64,000 bases of DNA from Melieria omissa (Eukaryota > Arthropoda > Insecta > Diptera > Ulidiidae). Below the pieces are notes generated by a model. That model ran no database searches. It saw only the letters and a list, made by a program, of their open reading frames with translations, and had not been told where the DNA came from. Both the position numbers and the translations under genes were made by a program. This document shows, piece after piece, positions 36,896-47,536 of the stretch. Location: positions 104,092,392 through 104,156,391 of the forward strand of contig OZ020267.1 of NCBI GenBank assembly GCA_963971225.1. Direction: 5' to 3'. Position 1 is the stretch's first letter; each line of letters begins with the position of its first letter.

Positions 36896-39126
36896 TGGAG
36901 AATGGCATTCCTGGATCTGAGAGAAGTGCAATGAAAAGTTTTGAAATAGTTTATGAACTTCATAATGTGCTCAATCTGCCATCGGCAACGATTTTCTGAA
37001 AGATACTTTGATACCAATGCCTTTGGATACCTACGAGAGATCGATCCATAAAAATATTAATATCTCATTATATTCAAACATCTACTGTGAAGCATTTATT
37101 GGGTCGCAAAAATGTTTTAATTATTTAAAATATTGCAAAATTTTTGTGGCACTACGACTGATTTCAACTGTCAATGTGTTGAAAAAAGTGAGAATTATTA
37201 TATATTCTGTGTACAGAAATTCCTATTGTTGACCTCTAATTTAATCATTTTCTATCTACTCTTCGTCCTTGGAACTTCTGCAGATATCAACAAAAGAACA
37301 TATCCAGTCTTTATTACGTTGGTACCCATTCGCCTCTGACACATCAGAGCTCCATTGATGATTTTCCGTCAGTCAAGTATAGATAAACATTTCAACATCC
37401 AACTGACGCCACAACAATCACGTAAGCCACCATTGACTTCAACTCGGCTGTGACTAAAGCAGAAAGTGTGATGCTGGTCGAGTGCATTGATAATATGAAA
37501 ATATTTCAATGTCAAGTGCATTTATCGAATACTTCAGGCAATTTTACAAAACAAAACTACGTACTGCATCCTGTAGCATTCCGAGAAATATTGATATTGA
37601 AAATGTATACGTTGGAAACAGAGAATTCACCAGCAGCCTATGACGTATTTGATGCCTGCAAGTCAACGGAAAAATCCTAATACCAGTTTGTGAAATGAAG
37701 AAATAATTTACCGATAAGACGGACGTACACAATCGCTTAACAATGAAAGTGTATTATTTTTTCAATTTTATTTAATTTTTTTTTTCTGTGCATTTCCTTT
37801 TCTTATTTTGAAATAACGTTGTGTCTGCGACACAGCTCATGAATGGCGCTTACGTTGTAAACAAAAGTAATACAAGAACAAAATTAAAAGAGTCTATATT
37901 GAAATTATCTGAGTAGTAAAAATGAATACAAGTCTCAATGCACTGGGATGAACTTTATTTTACTGTGAAGTGCCTAAAAATAAGAACCAATAAGTGAGCT
38001 ATTTTTGGCATGAAACAGATGGAAGTTGATAACATTGAGTTTGCTGTGTATTCAATGGACTTTTAAACGTTTAAATATTATATAAAGATAGATAGTTCAG
38101 AGTAGCTGCACTTGTGCTTTGGAGGTCCAATATCACAATGCGACATCTAAGTAAACTCGGAACCATTACCGAAATTACAAAAGCATTACGAAAAAAACCT
38201 CTAATAAAGTTGTTAAACTGTGCATAGTCCTGAGGGTGGAATGCTCTAGATTATCGAAGAAAAGTTACCCAAGTGACTGGTCTTCTTTTCCCTAGAGTGC
38301 AGAACAAAGGCAGAAATAGAAACCCATCTAGAATCAACACAATGTTTGCCTATGTTACCCTATAGGAGGTCAACTCCTAAGAGTTGATCTAATGAACAAA
38401 TCAAATATAAGTTTAAATATATGTTCTTTCTACTTCTTCTTGTTTAATCAACAGCTGTAGATATAAAAAAGACCCAATGATCAACCAAATGAATGAAAAT
38501 ATCAAATAGAAGATTAAAAACATTTTTCTTCTCCTCGTCCAATAAAAATCTGCAAATATCATCAAAAAAACAGGCCCAATGAATGAATGAAATGATCAAT
38601 CAAATCAAAATTAAATAAATTTTCTTTCTCCTCCTCGTCCAACCAACTTTTGCAGATATCATCAAAAAAAATAGACCCAACCTTCATTACGTTGGTACCC
38701 ATTCAACTATGACACATCACAACATCATTCATGATACTCAGATGATCGATTTTCAGTAAGAAAAATTCTGTAGCTTTGATGGAGTTCTAAGGTTGAAAAC
38801 TTTGGTACACAACCAGTTTTGTATTGTCCTGAGTTCAACTTTTGTGGAGCTTATATTTGTAAGTACAAAGCAGTACAGGTTAGTAGAGGAATTCCGAGTG
38901 TTCTCAGTATCAAGAAGTGTAAAGTGATGTCCTTTTGGGTCAAAATTCCTTTCCTATTGGCCAAACCTACTGGCTCCTGGGCGTTTGTTTTCTTGGAATC
39001 CAATTCTCGTCCAATTCTTGACAGTACTGCAACGAATTAAGAGTTTGGGCAAAGGAAAACAGCTCATCCTACCCCACAGTTTTCTCGAATGTTGCTTTGT
39101 TCTAGAATCCAAAAGAGATGAGTGTA
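36896..39126 (+). other. Intergenic region between rk and the NimC1-like gene
   Basis: No gene recognised. A diverged segment with TGCAGATATCA(T/A)CAA, ATTACGTTGGTACCCATTC and ATGACACATCA occurs at about 37275-37345 and 38650-38720, with partial versions near 38455 and 38555, so it is an old tandem or dispersed repeat. Confidence 0.5.
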
Positions 39127-39308
39127 TAACGAGACTCAAGCAACTATCTTTGTGAATGATAAATTGAACAAAAATCCTTTTATATCCTATTTAAATTTAT
39201 GCGCAAAAATCAATATCAATTTTTAAAAATTTTAATAAATATTCACAATTATAACGAGACTCAAGCAACTATCTTTGTGAATGATAAATTGAACAAAATC
39301 CCTTTTAT
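39127..39308 (+). repeat. 58-bp direct duplication
   Basis: A block beginning ATAACGAGACTCAAGCAACT and ending AATTGAACAAAA..CCCTTTTAT occurs at 39127-39183 and again at 39251-39308 with only one or two differences, 124 bp apart. Recent local duplication. Confidence 0.75.
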
Positions 39309-39993
39309 GGCCTTTTTTCATTCATTAAATGAAGTATTTTCAAGTTCAACTTTACTACTAAACATTTTAGCTTTTATCCACTCATTTGCCCAAAAATAAC
39401 AACAGACATTTTTACAAAAACAAAAACACCCAAATATATCACAAAAACCAATTATGCTCAGTAACAGCAACGACCAGTGCTCAGAGTATAATTCTGACCT
39501 TCGTTGCTAGTGTCAAATTCTTAGTCAGCTTCCGGCTTTCTTTAAAATGTTTCAAGTGAGTTCACTCTTAAAAAGAAAAGAGTTTTGGCAGTGTCTGCTC
39601 AATTTTAGTGCTGAAGAAACTGCTTAGTCGAACTGTTGGATTGACCACATTCGTACAGGTTTGGCCACCACTAACACTTGCAATGTTCCACAATGAGCGC
39701 TGATAAGAGCGGCTCCGGCTGCAGCTGTACAAAGTACTCTGTGTAAGTATTATCGGGAACGGATGTAAAAAAGAAGCATAACATATACACACATAGTTAT
39801 ATTTAAAGTAATAGTCACATATACAATAAGCAATGACATCAAGGGAGCGCAACAAAGTGCTACACTGTTGAAAAAAAATTAGGAAAAATGCCGTCCTTTT
39901 GTAAAATAGGTCTCAAATAAAAGATATGGTCAGAGATAAATTTTTTATTATTATAAGATGTACTAAAAATGCATTAATTCAATTGACATAGAT

Positions 39994-40160
39994 CCGAGGC
40001 GGATTTAGAAAAACATTTTTTTGGGGTAAAAAAAGTAATTCTTTAATATTTTTTAAAACCCATTCAGGAAACAAAAATGCCTTTTAATTTGTATGTATTT
40101 TTAAAGTCGACCCATTTATTTGAAGGGTCGACTTTAAATCCCCCCCGACACCCGCCACTG
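39994..40160. mobile_element. Possible hAT-like MITE remnant with internal perfect hairpin
   Basis: Left end CCGAGGCGGATTTAG and right end CCCCCCGACACCCGCCACTG resemble the CAGTGGCGG ends of hAT MITEs. Flanks ACATAGAT and ACATGGTT match at six of eight positions. Inside, TTTAAAGTCGACCC (40100-40113) and its exact complement (40125-40138) form a 14-bp perfect stem. Confidence 0.4.
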
Positions 40161-40922
40161 ACATGGTTGCATTTGATCCAATTTAGATGAATACACACTT
40201 TTTCCATAACTTGTTGCTATTTGGAAGGTTATCCCACGTAGAAGACCTCGTACCTATTGGCAAAACCTGAAATAGTCGATTTTCTAAACTTTTCCTGAGG
40301 TAGATTTTTCTCCTGTGAAATCTTTTGCCACAAACATAACCAGATGGTAATCATTCGGATATAGTCGAGCTATATGGTGAATGTATAAGAACCTCTCAAC
40401 CAAGCATCAGGAGCATCTGGAGCATCTGGCAAGTCACTTTCGATGGGACCTGGAGTTGTTCTGAGGGAACATAAATCTTTTTCAATTGATCAAAGCTGGC
40501 CTCTTCTGGGCGATGGTTTTCTACAGAGGGTCCCAATGTTCACAGTAGAGGATTCGAAGAGTCTGGCCTTAGGGGAGCAGCTCATAGTAGATGATTCTTT
40601 GCCCACTTCCCTCAAACCTTCCTGACTGTCAAACCAGTCCTGGCCACCATTTGCGCCGGTTTACTGCAACTCGAACACAACCGTTTTCGCCTGACATTTT
40701 CATAAGTCACCATCCACCGAAATGAAACTGTTTTGTTGCAATTCACAGTTGAAAGTTCGAAGCATGAGCTTTTTTGCTTTAACTATGTGGAACCCATACA
40801 TTTAGTTTTCAGCCTCATGCAAGTGGTTCCAAAGAGTAGTGTTAAGGTATATCATCCTCTGTAGTACAGTGTAGTTTTTGCAAAAACTGTGCAAACTTTG
40901 TGCCCGCTCATCATTGAGCAGT

Positions 40923-40956
40923 TCAGTTTGTATTTTACTTGCGCAGAAGACGGTTC
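40923..40956 (+). promoter_or_regulatory. Inr + DPE core promoter of the NimC1-like gene
   Basis: TCAGTT initiator at 40923-40928 with A+1 at 40925. GGTTC lies at exactly +28 to +32 (40952-40956), matching the DPE consensus RGWYV. No TATA box lies 25-35 nt upstream. The predicted 5' UTR is 107 nt, free of introns. Start site inferred, not observed. Confidence 0.6.
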
Positions 40957-41031
40957 GTTGAGAAGTTCCACAAAGAAACTATTAACGGCGATCTGCCAGA
41001 AAGAAGACTATTTTTTTTTTTTAGAGACAAC

Positions 41032-44000
41032 ATGCAGCTACGTCAGATAGTGATTGTTTCGACGCTGCTTGTTGCAGTGGTGAACGCGCAATATTGCTCG
41101 AAAATGACACGCAAAACGATACGCGATAAGAATGGAAAATATGTTAGTTGGTTGTTGCATTATTATAATTTTAGTAAATTTCTTTGCAAGAAGGTTTTTT
41201 CTGCTAATCTATTTGAAATTTTGTCAATCACTGCAATAAATATCACAATAACTGTTTGTCGTTCAACAGCGCGTCGTAGCGCAGCCCATCAAGTACTGTT
41301 GTCCGGGTTACAAGCGCGTCGACAACAAGTGTGTTCCCAACTGTCGCATGGGCTGCATGAACGGCATCTGCAGTGCACCGGAAACGTGCAAATGCCGCGA
41401 TGGCTATCACCAATTCAACAATCACCGGTAAGCGCACTGTACACCCACCCCTCCACAATATCTTCTCAACCAAACCGACAGCAAATTAATGTGTTTCTCA
41501 TCCATTTCGCAGCTGCGTGCCACAATGTGACAACTGCGCCAATGGCTTTTGCAATGCGCCCAACGTCTGTCAGTGCTTCTCGAACTACCAGAAGAACAGC
41601 ACCGGCCAGTGTGCGCCCATCTGCCAGCCCGCATGTGACAACGGCGTCTGCGTGGCGCCCAACAAGTGCGAGTGCAACAGCGGCTATGCGCTGAATGCCA
41701 CCACCCAGCAGTGCGATCCCGTTTGCACGCAGAGCTGCGACTTTGGCCACTGCTCGGCACCGAACACGTGCACCTGTCTGCCGGGCTACGCAGCGGACAT
41801 GAACGGCAAATGCACGCCGGTCTGTTCCAAGGGCTGCGAGCATGGCGACTGCATTGGTCCGGAGGTTTGCGTCTGTCGGCAGGGCTACAGGCTGGACAAC
41901 GATGGCTACTGTCGACCGGTTTGTGACGGTGGCTGCGAAAACGGCCATTGTCGCGCACCCAACGTCTGCGAATGCGTCAAGGGATATCAGAAATCGCTCG
42001 ATAAGAAGTGCGTGCCGTACTGCGAGGACGGGTGTGTGAACGGAAATTGCATCAAACCGAATACCTGCGAGTGCCTGAAGGGTTATACGAAGCAGAGCGA
42101 AAGCTACTGTCAGCCCAAATGTGCGTTAGAGTGCAAAAATGGGTTGTGTGTGGCTCCCAATACCTGTGCGTGTTACAAAGGATACTCGATGACCGATCCG
42201 AATGTATGTGAACCAGTTTGCGAGGGTGCATGTCAGAACGGTTACTGCGTGGCTCCCAATACTTGTGAGTGCAAGAAAGGATATTCCATGACTGGTCCGA
42301 ATACCTGTGAACCGATTTGTGAAAGTGGATGTAACAATGGTAACTGTGTGGCTCCCAATACTTGCGAGTGCAACAAAGGATACTTGATGACCGAACCAAA
42401 TATATGTGCACCGGTTTGCAAAGGAGGCTGTCAGAACGGTTACTGTGTGGCTCCCAATACTTGCGAGTGCAACAAAGGATACTCGATGACCGATCCGAAT
42501 ATCTGTGAACCGATATGTGAAAGTGGTTGTAACAATGGTTACTGTGTGGCTCCCAATACTTGCGAGTGCAACAAAGGATACTTGATGACCGAACCAAATA
42601 TATGTGCACCGGTCTGCAAAGAAGGTTGTCAGAACGGTTACTGTGTGGCTCCCAATACTTGCGAGTGCAACAAAGGATACTCGATGACCGATCCAAATAT
42701 CTGTGAACCGGTCTGCGAAGGAGGTTGTAATAACAGTTACTGTGTGGCTCCCAATACCTGCGAATGTAACAAAGGATACTTGATGACGTATCCGAATATC
42801 TGTGAACCGATATGTGAAAGTGGTTGTAACAATGGTTACTGTGTGGCTCCCAATACTTGCGAGTGCAACAAAGGATACTCGATGACCGATCCGAATATCT
42901 GCGAACCAGTTTGCGAGGGAGGATGTCAAAACGGTTTCTGTGTGGCTCCTAATACTTGTAAATGTAACAAAGGATACTTAATGACCGATTCGAATATCTG
43001 CGAACCGATATGTGAAAGTGGTTGTAATAATGGTTTCTGTGTGGCTCCCAATACCTGCGAATGTAACAAAGGATACTCGATGACCGATCCGAATATATGT
43101 GCACCAGTTTGCGAGGGAGGATGTGAAAACGGTTACTGTGTGGCTCCTAATACTTGTGAATGTAATAAAGGATACTCAATGACCGATCCGAATATTTGTG
43201 AACCAGTTTGCGAGGGAGGATGTCAGAACGGTTACTGCGTGGCTCCCAACACTTGTGAGTGCAACAAAGGATACTCGATGACCGATCCGAATATTTGTAA
43301 ACCTATATGTGACAGTGGTTGTAACAACGGTTACTGTGTGGCTCCCAATACCTGTGCATGCAACAAAGGATACTCGATGACCGATCCGAATATCTGTGAA
43401 CCAGTTTGCGAAAGAGGATGTCAGAATGGTTACTGTGTCGCTCCCAATACTTGCAAGTGCAACAAAGGATACTCGATGACCGATCCGAATATCTGTGAAC
43501 CGATATGTGAAAGTGGTTGTAATAATGGTTTTTGTGTGGCTCCCAATACCTGCGAATGTAACAAAGGATACTCGATGACCGGTCCGAATATCTGTGAACC
43601 GATATGTGAAAGTCGTTGTCACAACGGTTACTGTGTGGCTCCCAATACTTGCGAATGTAACAAAGGATACTCGATGACTGATCCGAATATATGTGCACCA
43701 GTTTGCGAGGGAGGATGTGAAAACGGTTACTGTGTGGCTCCTAATACTTGTGAATGTAACAAAGGATACTCGATGACCGATCCGAATATTTGTGAACCAG
43801 TTTGCGAGGGAGGATGTCAGAACGGTTACTGCGTGGCTCCCAACACTTGTGAGTGCAACAAAGGATACTCGATAACCGATCCAAATATTTGTAAACCTAT
43901 ATGTGACAGTGGTTGTAACAACGGTTACTGTGTGGCTCCCAATACCTGTGCATGCAACAAAGGATACTCGATGACCGATCCGAATATCTGTGAACCAGTT

Positions 44001-45981
44001 TGCGAAAGAGGATGTCAGAACGGTTACTGTGTGGCTCCCAATACTTGCGAGTGCAACAAAGGATACTCGATTAGCGATCGAAATATATGTGAACCGATAT
44101 GTGAAAGTGGTTGTAACAACGGTTACTGTGTGGCTCCCAATAATTGCGAATGCAATAAAGGATACTCGATGACCGATCCGAATATCTGTGAGCCGATATG
44201 TGAAAGTGGTTGTAATAATGGATTCTGTGTGGCTCCCAATACCTGCGAATGTAACAAAGGATACTCGATGACCGATCCGAATATCTGTGAGCCGATATGT
44301 GAAAGTGGTTGTAATAATGGTTTCTGTGTGGCTCCCAATACCTGCGAATGTAACAAAGGATACTCGATGACCGATCCGAATATCTGTGAACCGATATGTG
44401 AAAGTGATTGTCACAACGGTTACTGTGTGGCTCCCAATACCTGCGAATGTAACAAAGGATACTCGATGACCGATCCGAATATCTGTGAACCGATATGTGA
44501 AAGTGATTGTCACAACGGTTACTGTGTGGCTCCCAATACCTGCGAATGTAGCAAAGGATACTCGATGACCGATCCGAATATCTGTGAACCGGTCTGCGAA
44601 GGAGGTTGTCAGAACGGTTACTGTGTGGCTCCCAATACTTGCGAGTGCAACAAAGGATACTCGATGACCGATCCGAATATCTGTGACCCGCTATGTGAAA
44701 GTGGTTGTAATAACGGTTACTGTGTGGCTCCCAATACATGTGAATGTAACAAAGGATACTCGATGACCGATCCAAATATCTGTGAACCGGTCTGCGAAGG
44801 AGGTTGTCAAAACGGTTATTGTGTGGCTCCCAATACTTGCAAGTGCAACAAAGGATACTCGATGACCGATCCGAATATCTGTGAACCGATATGTGAAAGT
44901 GGTTGTAATAACGGTTACTGTGTGGCTCCCAATACCTGCGAATGTAACAAAGGATACTCGATGACCGATCCGAATATCTGTGAACCGGTCTGCGAAGGAG
45001 GTTGTCAGAACGGTTACTGTGTGGCTCCCAATACTTGCGAGTGCAACAAAGGATACTCGATGACTGATCGGAATACCTGTGAACCAGTTTGCGAAGGAGG
45101 TTGTCACAACGGTTACTGTGTGACACCAAATATCTGTGCATGCAATAACGGATACTCGTTGGCTGATCCGAATACCTGTGAACCTGTTTGTGTAGGCGAT
45201 TGTCCAAATGGTCGCTGCGTGGCGCCTGACACCTGTCTATACCACACAGACCCCACACAAAACATTCAGAGCACAACCCAACTAAGCATATCTGGGTTGA
45301 GTTCGCCCACAATTTACACCACTGAATCGACAACTGCTCAGCCATTGGAGGTGTTGGTGTCCCAAGCGCAAGCCAGATTTCAAGGCGCTATTGTGGATGG
45401 TTCCGACATGGACGAAGTCGATATGTACGGCGATTTCGAGTTACCTTTCAGTCCCGATCAGGATATGGTGAGATATTGCCAAGAGCACTGCCACAACGGC
45501 ACCTGCACTGGCCATGGTGTTTGCACTTGTGGCGAAGGTTTTGCGCTGCAGACGCTGCCGGACGGCCTGGAAGTGTGCGCGGCGGTTTGCGTGAATCCGG
45601 CGAATAGCACAGCGGGCTGTGTGAATGGCTTCTGCGTGGCGCCCAACACGTGCGCCTGTCTGGAGGGCTTCGAGTTTGCGTCGGACAACGGTACACACGA
45701 ATGTGTTGTGTCGCTAAACAGTGCGCGAACAGCGAGCAGCCCATTTCAGATATTTCATTTGTATTGGATCCTGGCGGCACTGTCGCTACCTCTGGCTATG
45801 CTGATTTTGCTGCTGTTTTGGCGGCAGGCATGCGCGACCCACTACAATGTGGAGAAGAGAGGTGAGCTATGCGTTTTCCAGTGCGAAGAGTTCAATGTTG
45901 ATTCTTGTGCTTTGTTTTGTTACAGAAAACCGGCTGGGCATGACTGATTTCTCGAGAAAGGCGGATATCATACGTGTGTAG
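41032..45981 (+). CDS. NimC1: Nimrod C-type phagocytosis receptor with greatly expanded NIM array (NimC1-like)
   Basis: Type I membrane receptor; fly NimC1 sits on haemocytes and helps bind and engulf bacteria. Exons 41032-41142, 41270-41427, 41513-45861, 45926-45981 total 4674 nt, or 1557 aa. The start ATG follows ACAAC and opens a signal peptide (MQLRQIVIVSTLLVAVVNA). Residues 47-51 are CCPGY, the CCxGY motif that precedes the first NIM domain in this family. About 39 consecutive NIM modules (CxPxCxxxCxNGxCxxPxxCxCxxGY) follow to residue ~1330. Then come a Ser/Thr-rich spacer, two more NIM modules, one membrane helix (~1503-1524) and a short basic tail ending DIIRV. From memory, Drosophila NimC1 is about 620 aa, so this is over twice the length. 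Modules 1-7 are diverged and GC-rich; modules 8-38 are near-identical. The last array module lacks its final CxC. Confidence 0.8.
42115..45190 (+). repeat. 99-bp in-frame coding tandem repeat (NIM modules), about 31 units
   Basis: Each unit is 33 codons. The core TGTGTGGCTCCCAATAC and AACAAAGGATACTCGATGAC recurs every 99 bp with few synonymous changes. Two unit types alternate through much of the array: CEPVCEGGCQNGYC and CEPICESGCNNGYC, giving a 198-bp dimer. A six-unit block starting with CAPVCEGGCENGYC occurs at about 43101 and again at 43695, exactly 594 bp apart. Confidence 0.95.
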
Positions 45982-46142
45982 GGCAAAATAGAAGCCAAGT
46001 GCCACTTGTTGGCTTGAAGAACATGAAGAGCTCTTGCGTTGCCAATTCAAAGATTCTCATTTTGTATTTTGTTAATAATTTTATTGTCTAGTTAATGTTA
46101 GTATTGTTTATATGTTTAGTTATAGAAAAGAGTATTTTTCCT

Positions 46143-46148
46143 AATAAA
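46143..46148 (+). terminator. Polyadenylation signal of the NimC1-like gene
   Basis: AATAAA 162 nt after the TAG at 45979-45981. Confidence 0.6.
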
Positions 46149-46472
46149 AATACGTTTTTGACAATGTGAAATGTTGAAAAACTTATATATTTTGGCGCAC
46201 ACGTACGAGTATGTAGTCGTCATTGAAAGTGGCGAGAGTTGTAATATTTTTATTAGCATAAACATTACAACAAAAGTTTGTGTATATTTTACAAGTTCCT
46301 TAGTCATTCTTTTACAAATCAAATATAAAATAAAAAAATGCATTTTCAAATATTATCGCGCAGCAATGGCACTTCCTTTCAAGATATGGTAAATATTATG
46401 CATATTGCTTGCATTTATTTCGTAACACGAATCTAAGACGCAAAAAACTTCGATACGTACGTCAATGATTTT

Positions 46473-47313
46473 ATTTTATTTTATTTTATTTTATTTTATT
46501 TTATTTTATTTTATTTTATTTTACTTTATTTTATAAACATTTTTTTTTTTTAATTTTAGTTTATTTTATGTTATTTTGTTTTATTTTATTTTTATTTATT
46601 TTATTTTATTTTATTTTATTTTATTTTATTTTATTTTATTTTATTTTATTTTACTTTATTTACTATTAGTATTTTTTTATTTTATTTCATTTTATTTTAC
46701 TTTATTTAGTATTATTTAATTTAATTATTTTATTTTATTTTATTTTATTTTATTTTATTTTATTTTATTTTACTTTATTTTATTTTATTTTAATTTATTT
46801 TATTTTATTTTTTTTATTTTATTTTATTTTATTTTATTTTATTTTATTTTATTTTATTTTATTTTATTTTATTTTATTTTATTTTATTTTATTTTATTTT
46901 GTTTTATTTTACTTTATTTTATAAAACATTTTTTGTTAAAATTTTAGTTTATTTTATATTTTGTTTTATTTTATTTTTATTTATTTTATTTTATTTTATT
47001 TTATTTTATTTTATTTTATTTTATTTTATTATATTTTATTTTATTTTATTTTATTTTACTTTATTTAGTATTCGTATTTTTTTATTTTATTTCATTTTAT
47101 TTTACTGTATTTAGTATTATTTAATTTAATTTTTTTATTTTATTTTATTTTAATTTATTTTATTTTATTTTATTTTATTTTATTTTATTTTATTTTATTT
47201 TATTTTATTTTATTTTATTTTATTTTATTTTATTTTATTTAACTTTATTTTATAAAACATTTTTTGTTAAAATTTTAGTTTATTTTATGTTATTTTGTTT
47301 TATTTTATTTAAT
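46473..47313. repeat. (TTTTA)n pentanucleotide array between convergent NimC genes
   Basis: About 840 bp of TTTTA units with internal longer-period structure: an ATAAAACATTTTTTGTTAAAAT-like interruption recurs near 46530, 46920 and 47250, suggesting about 340-390-bp segmental copies. It is the same motif as 21400-22131, in reverse orientation. Confidence 0.9.
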
Positions 47314-47361
47314 ATATAAATTTGTTTGTTTTAGTGCGTAACCTACTTTTTTTATTACATT

Positions 47362-47367
47362 TTTATT
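47362..47367 (-). terminator. Polyadenylation signal of the NimC2-like gene
   Basis: AATAAA on the minus strand (plus TTTATT), with a second at 47351-47356, about 170-185 nt after the stop at 47539-47537. Confidence 0.45.
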
Positions 47368-47536
47368 GTAAAATGTCTTTTCGAAATAAAGTTCAAGGTT
47401 TTATAAAATAAAAGTCATTGTTTTTAAATACATTTCAAACAAATATTGCAGACATATAATAAGTAGTAAACAATAAGGTTTTTTAGCAGAAATTAAAATA
47501 TGTTGCTTAAAATTCTGTGTTTGTGTGGGTGTATTT

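Noticed and set aside
40939..41031. Upstream in-frame extension of the NimC1-like protein
   Set aside because: The frame is open but begins without ATG; the ATG at 41032 has good context and directly opens a signal peptide.
43176..44513. Long minus-strand open frames (up to 445 and 424 codons) opposite the NIM array
   Set aside because: The 99-bp unit is a multiple of three, so a frame open in one unit is open in all; they have no start context or domain and disappear outside the array.
42115..45190. Eater-like receptor rather than NimC1
   Set aside because: Eater also has many near-identical NIM repeats, but the neighbouring rk gene and the NimC2-like gene point to the Nimrod cluster; not fully excluded.
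41513..45240. Regularly spaced repeats resembling a CRISPR array
   Set aside because: Units are contiguous coding modules without spacers, in a spliced eukaryotic gene.
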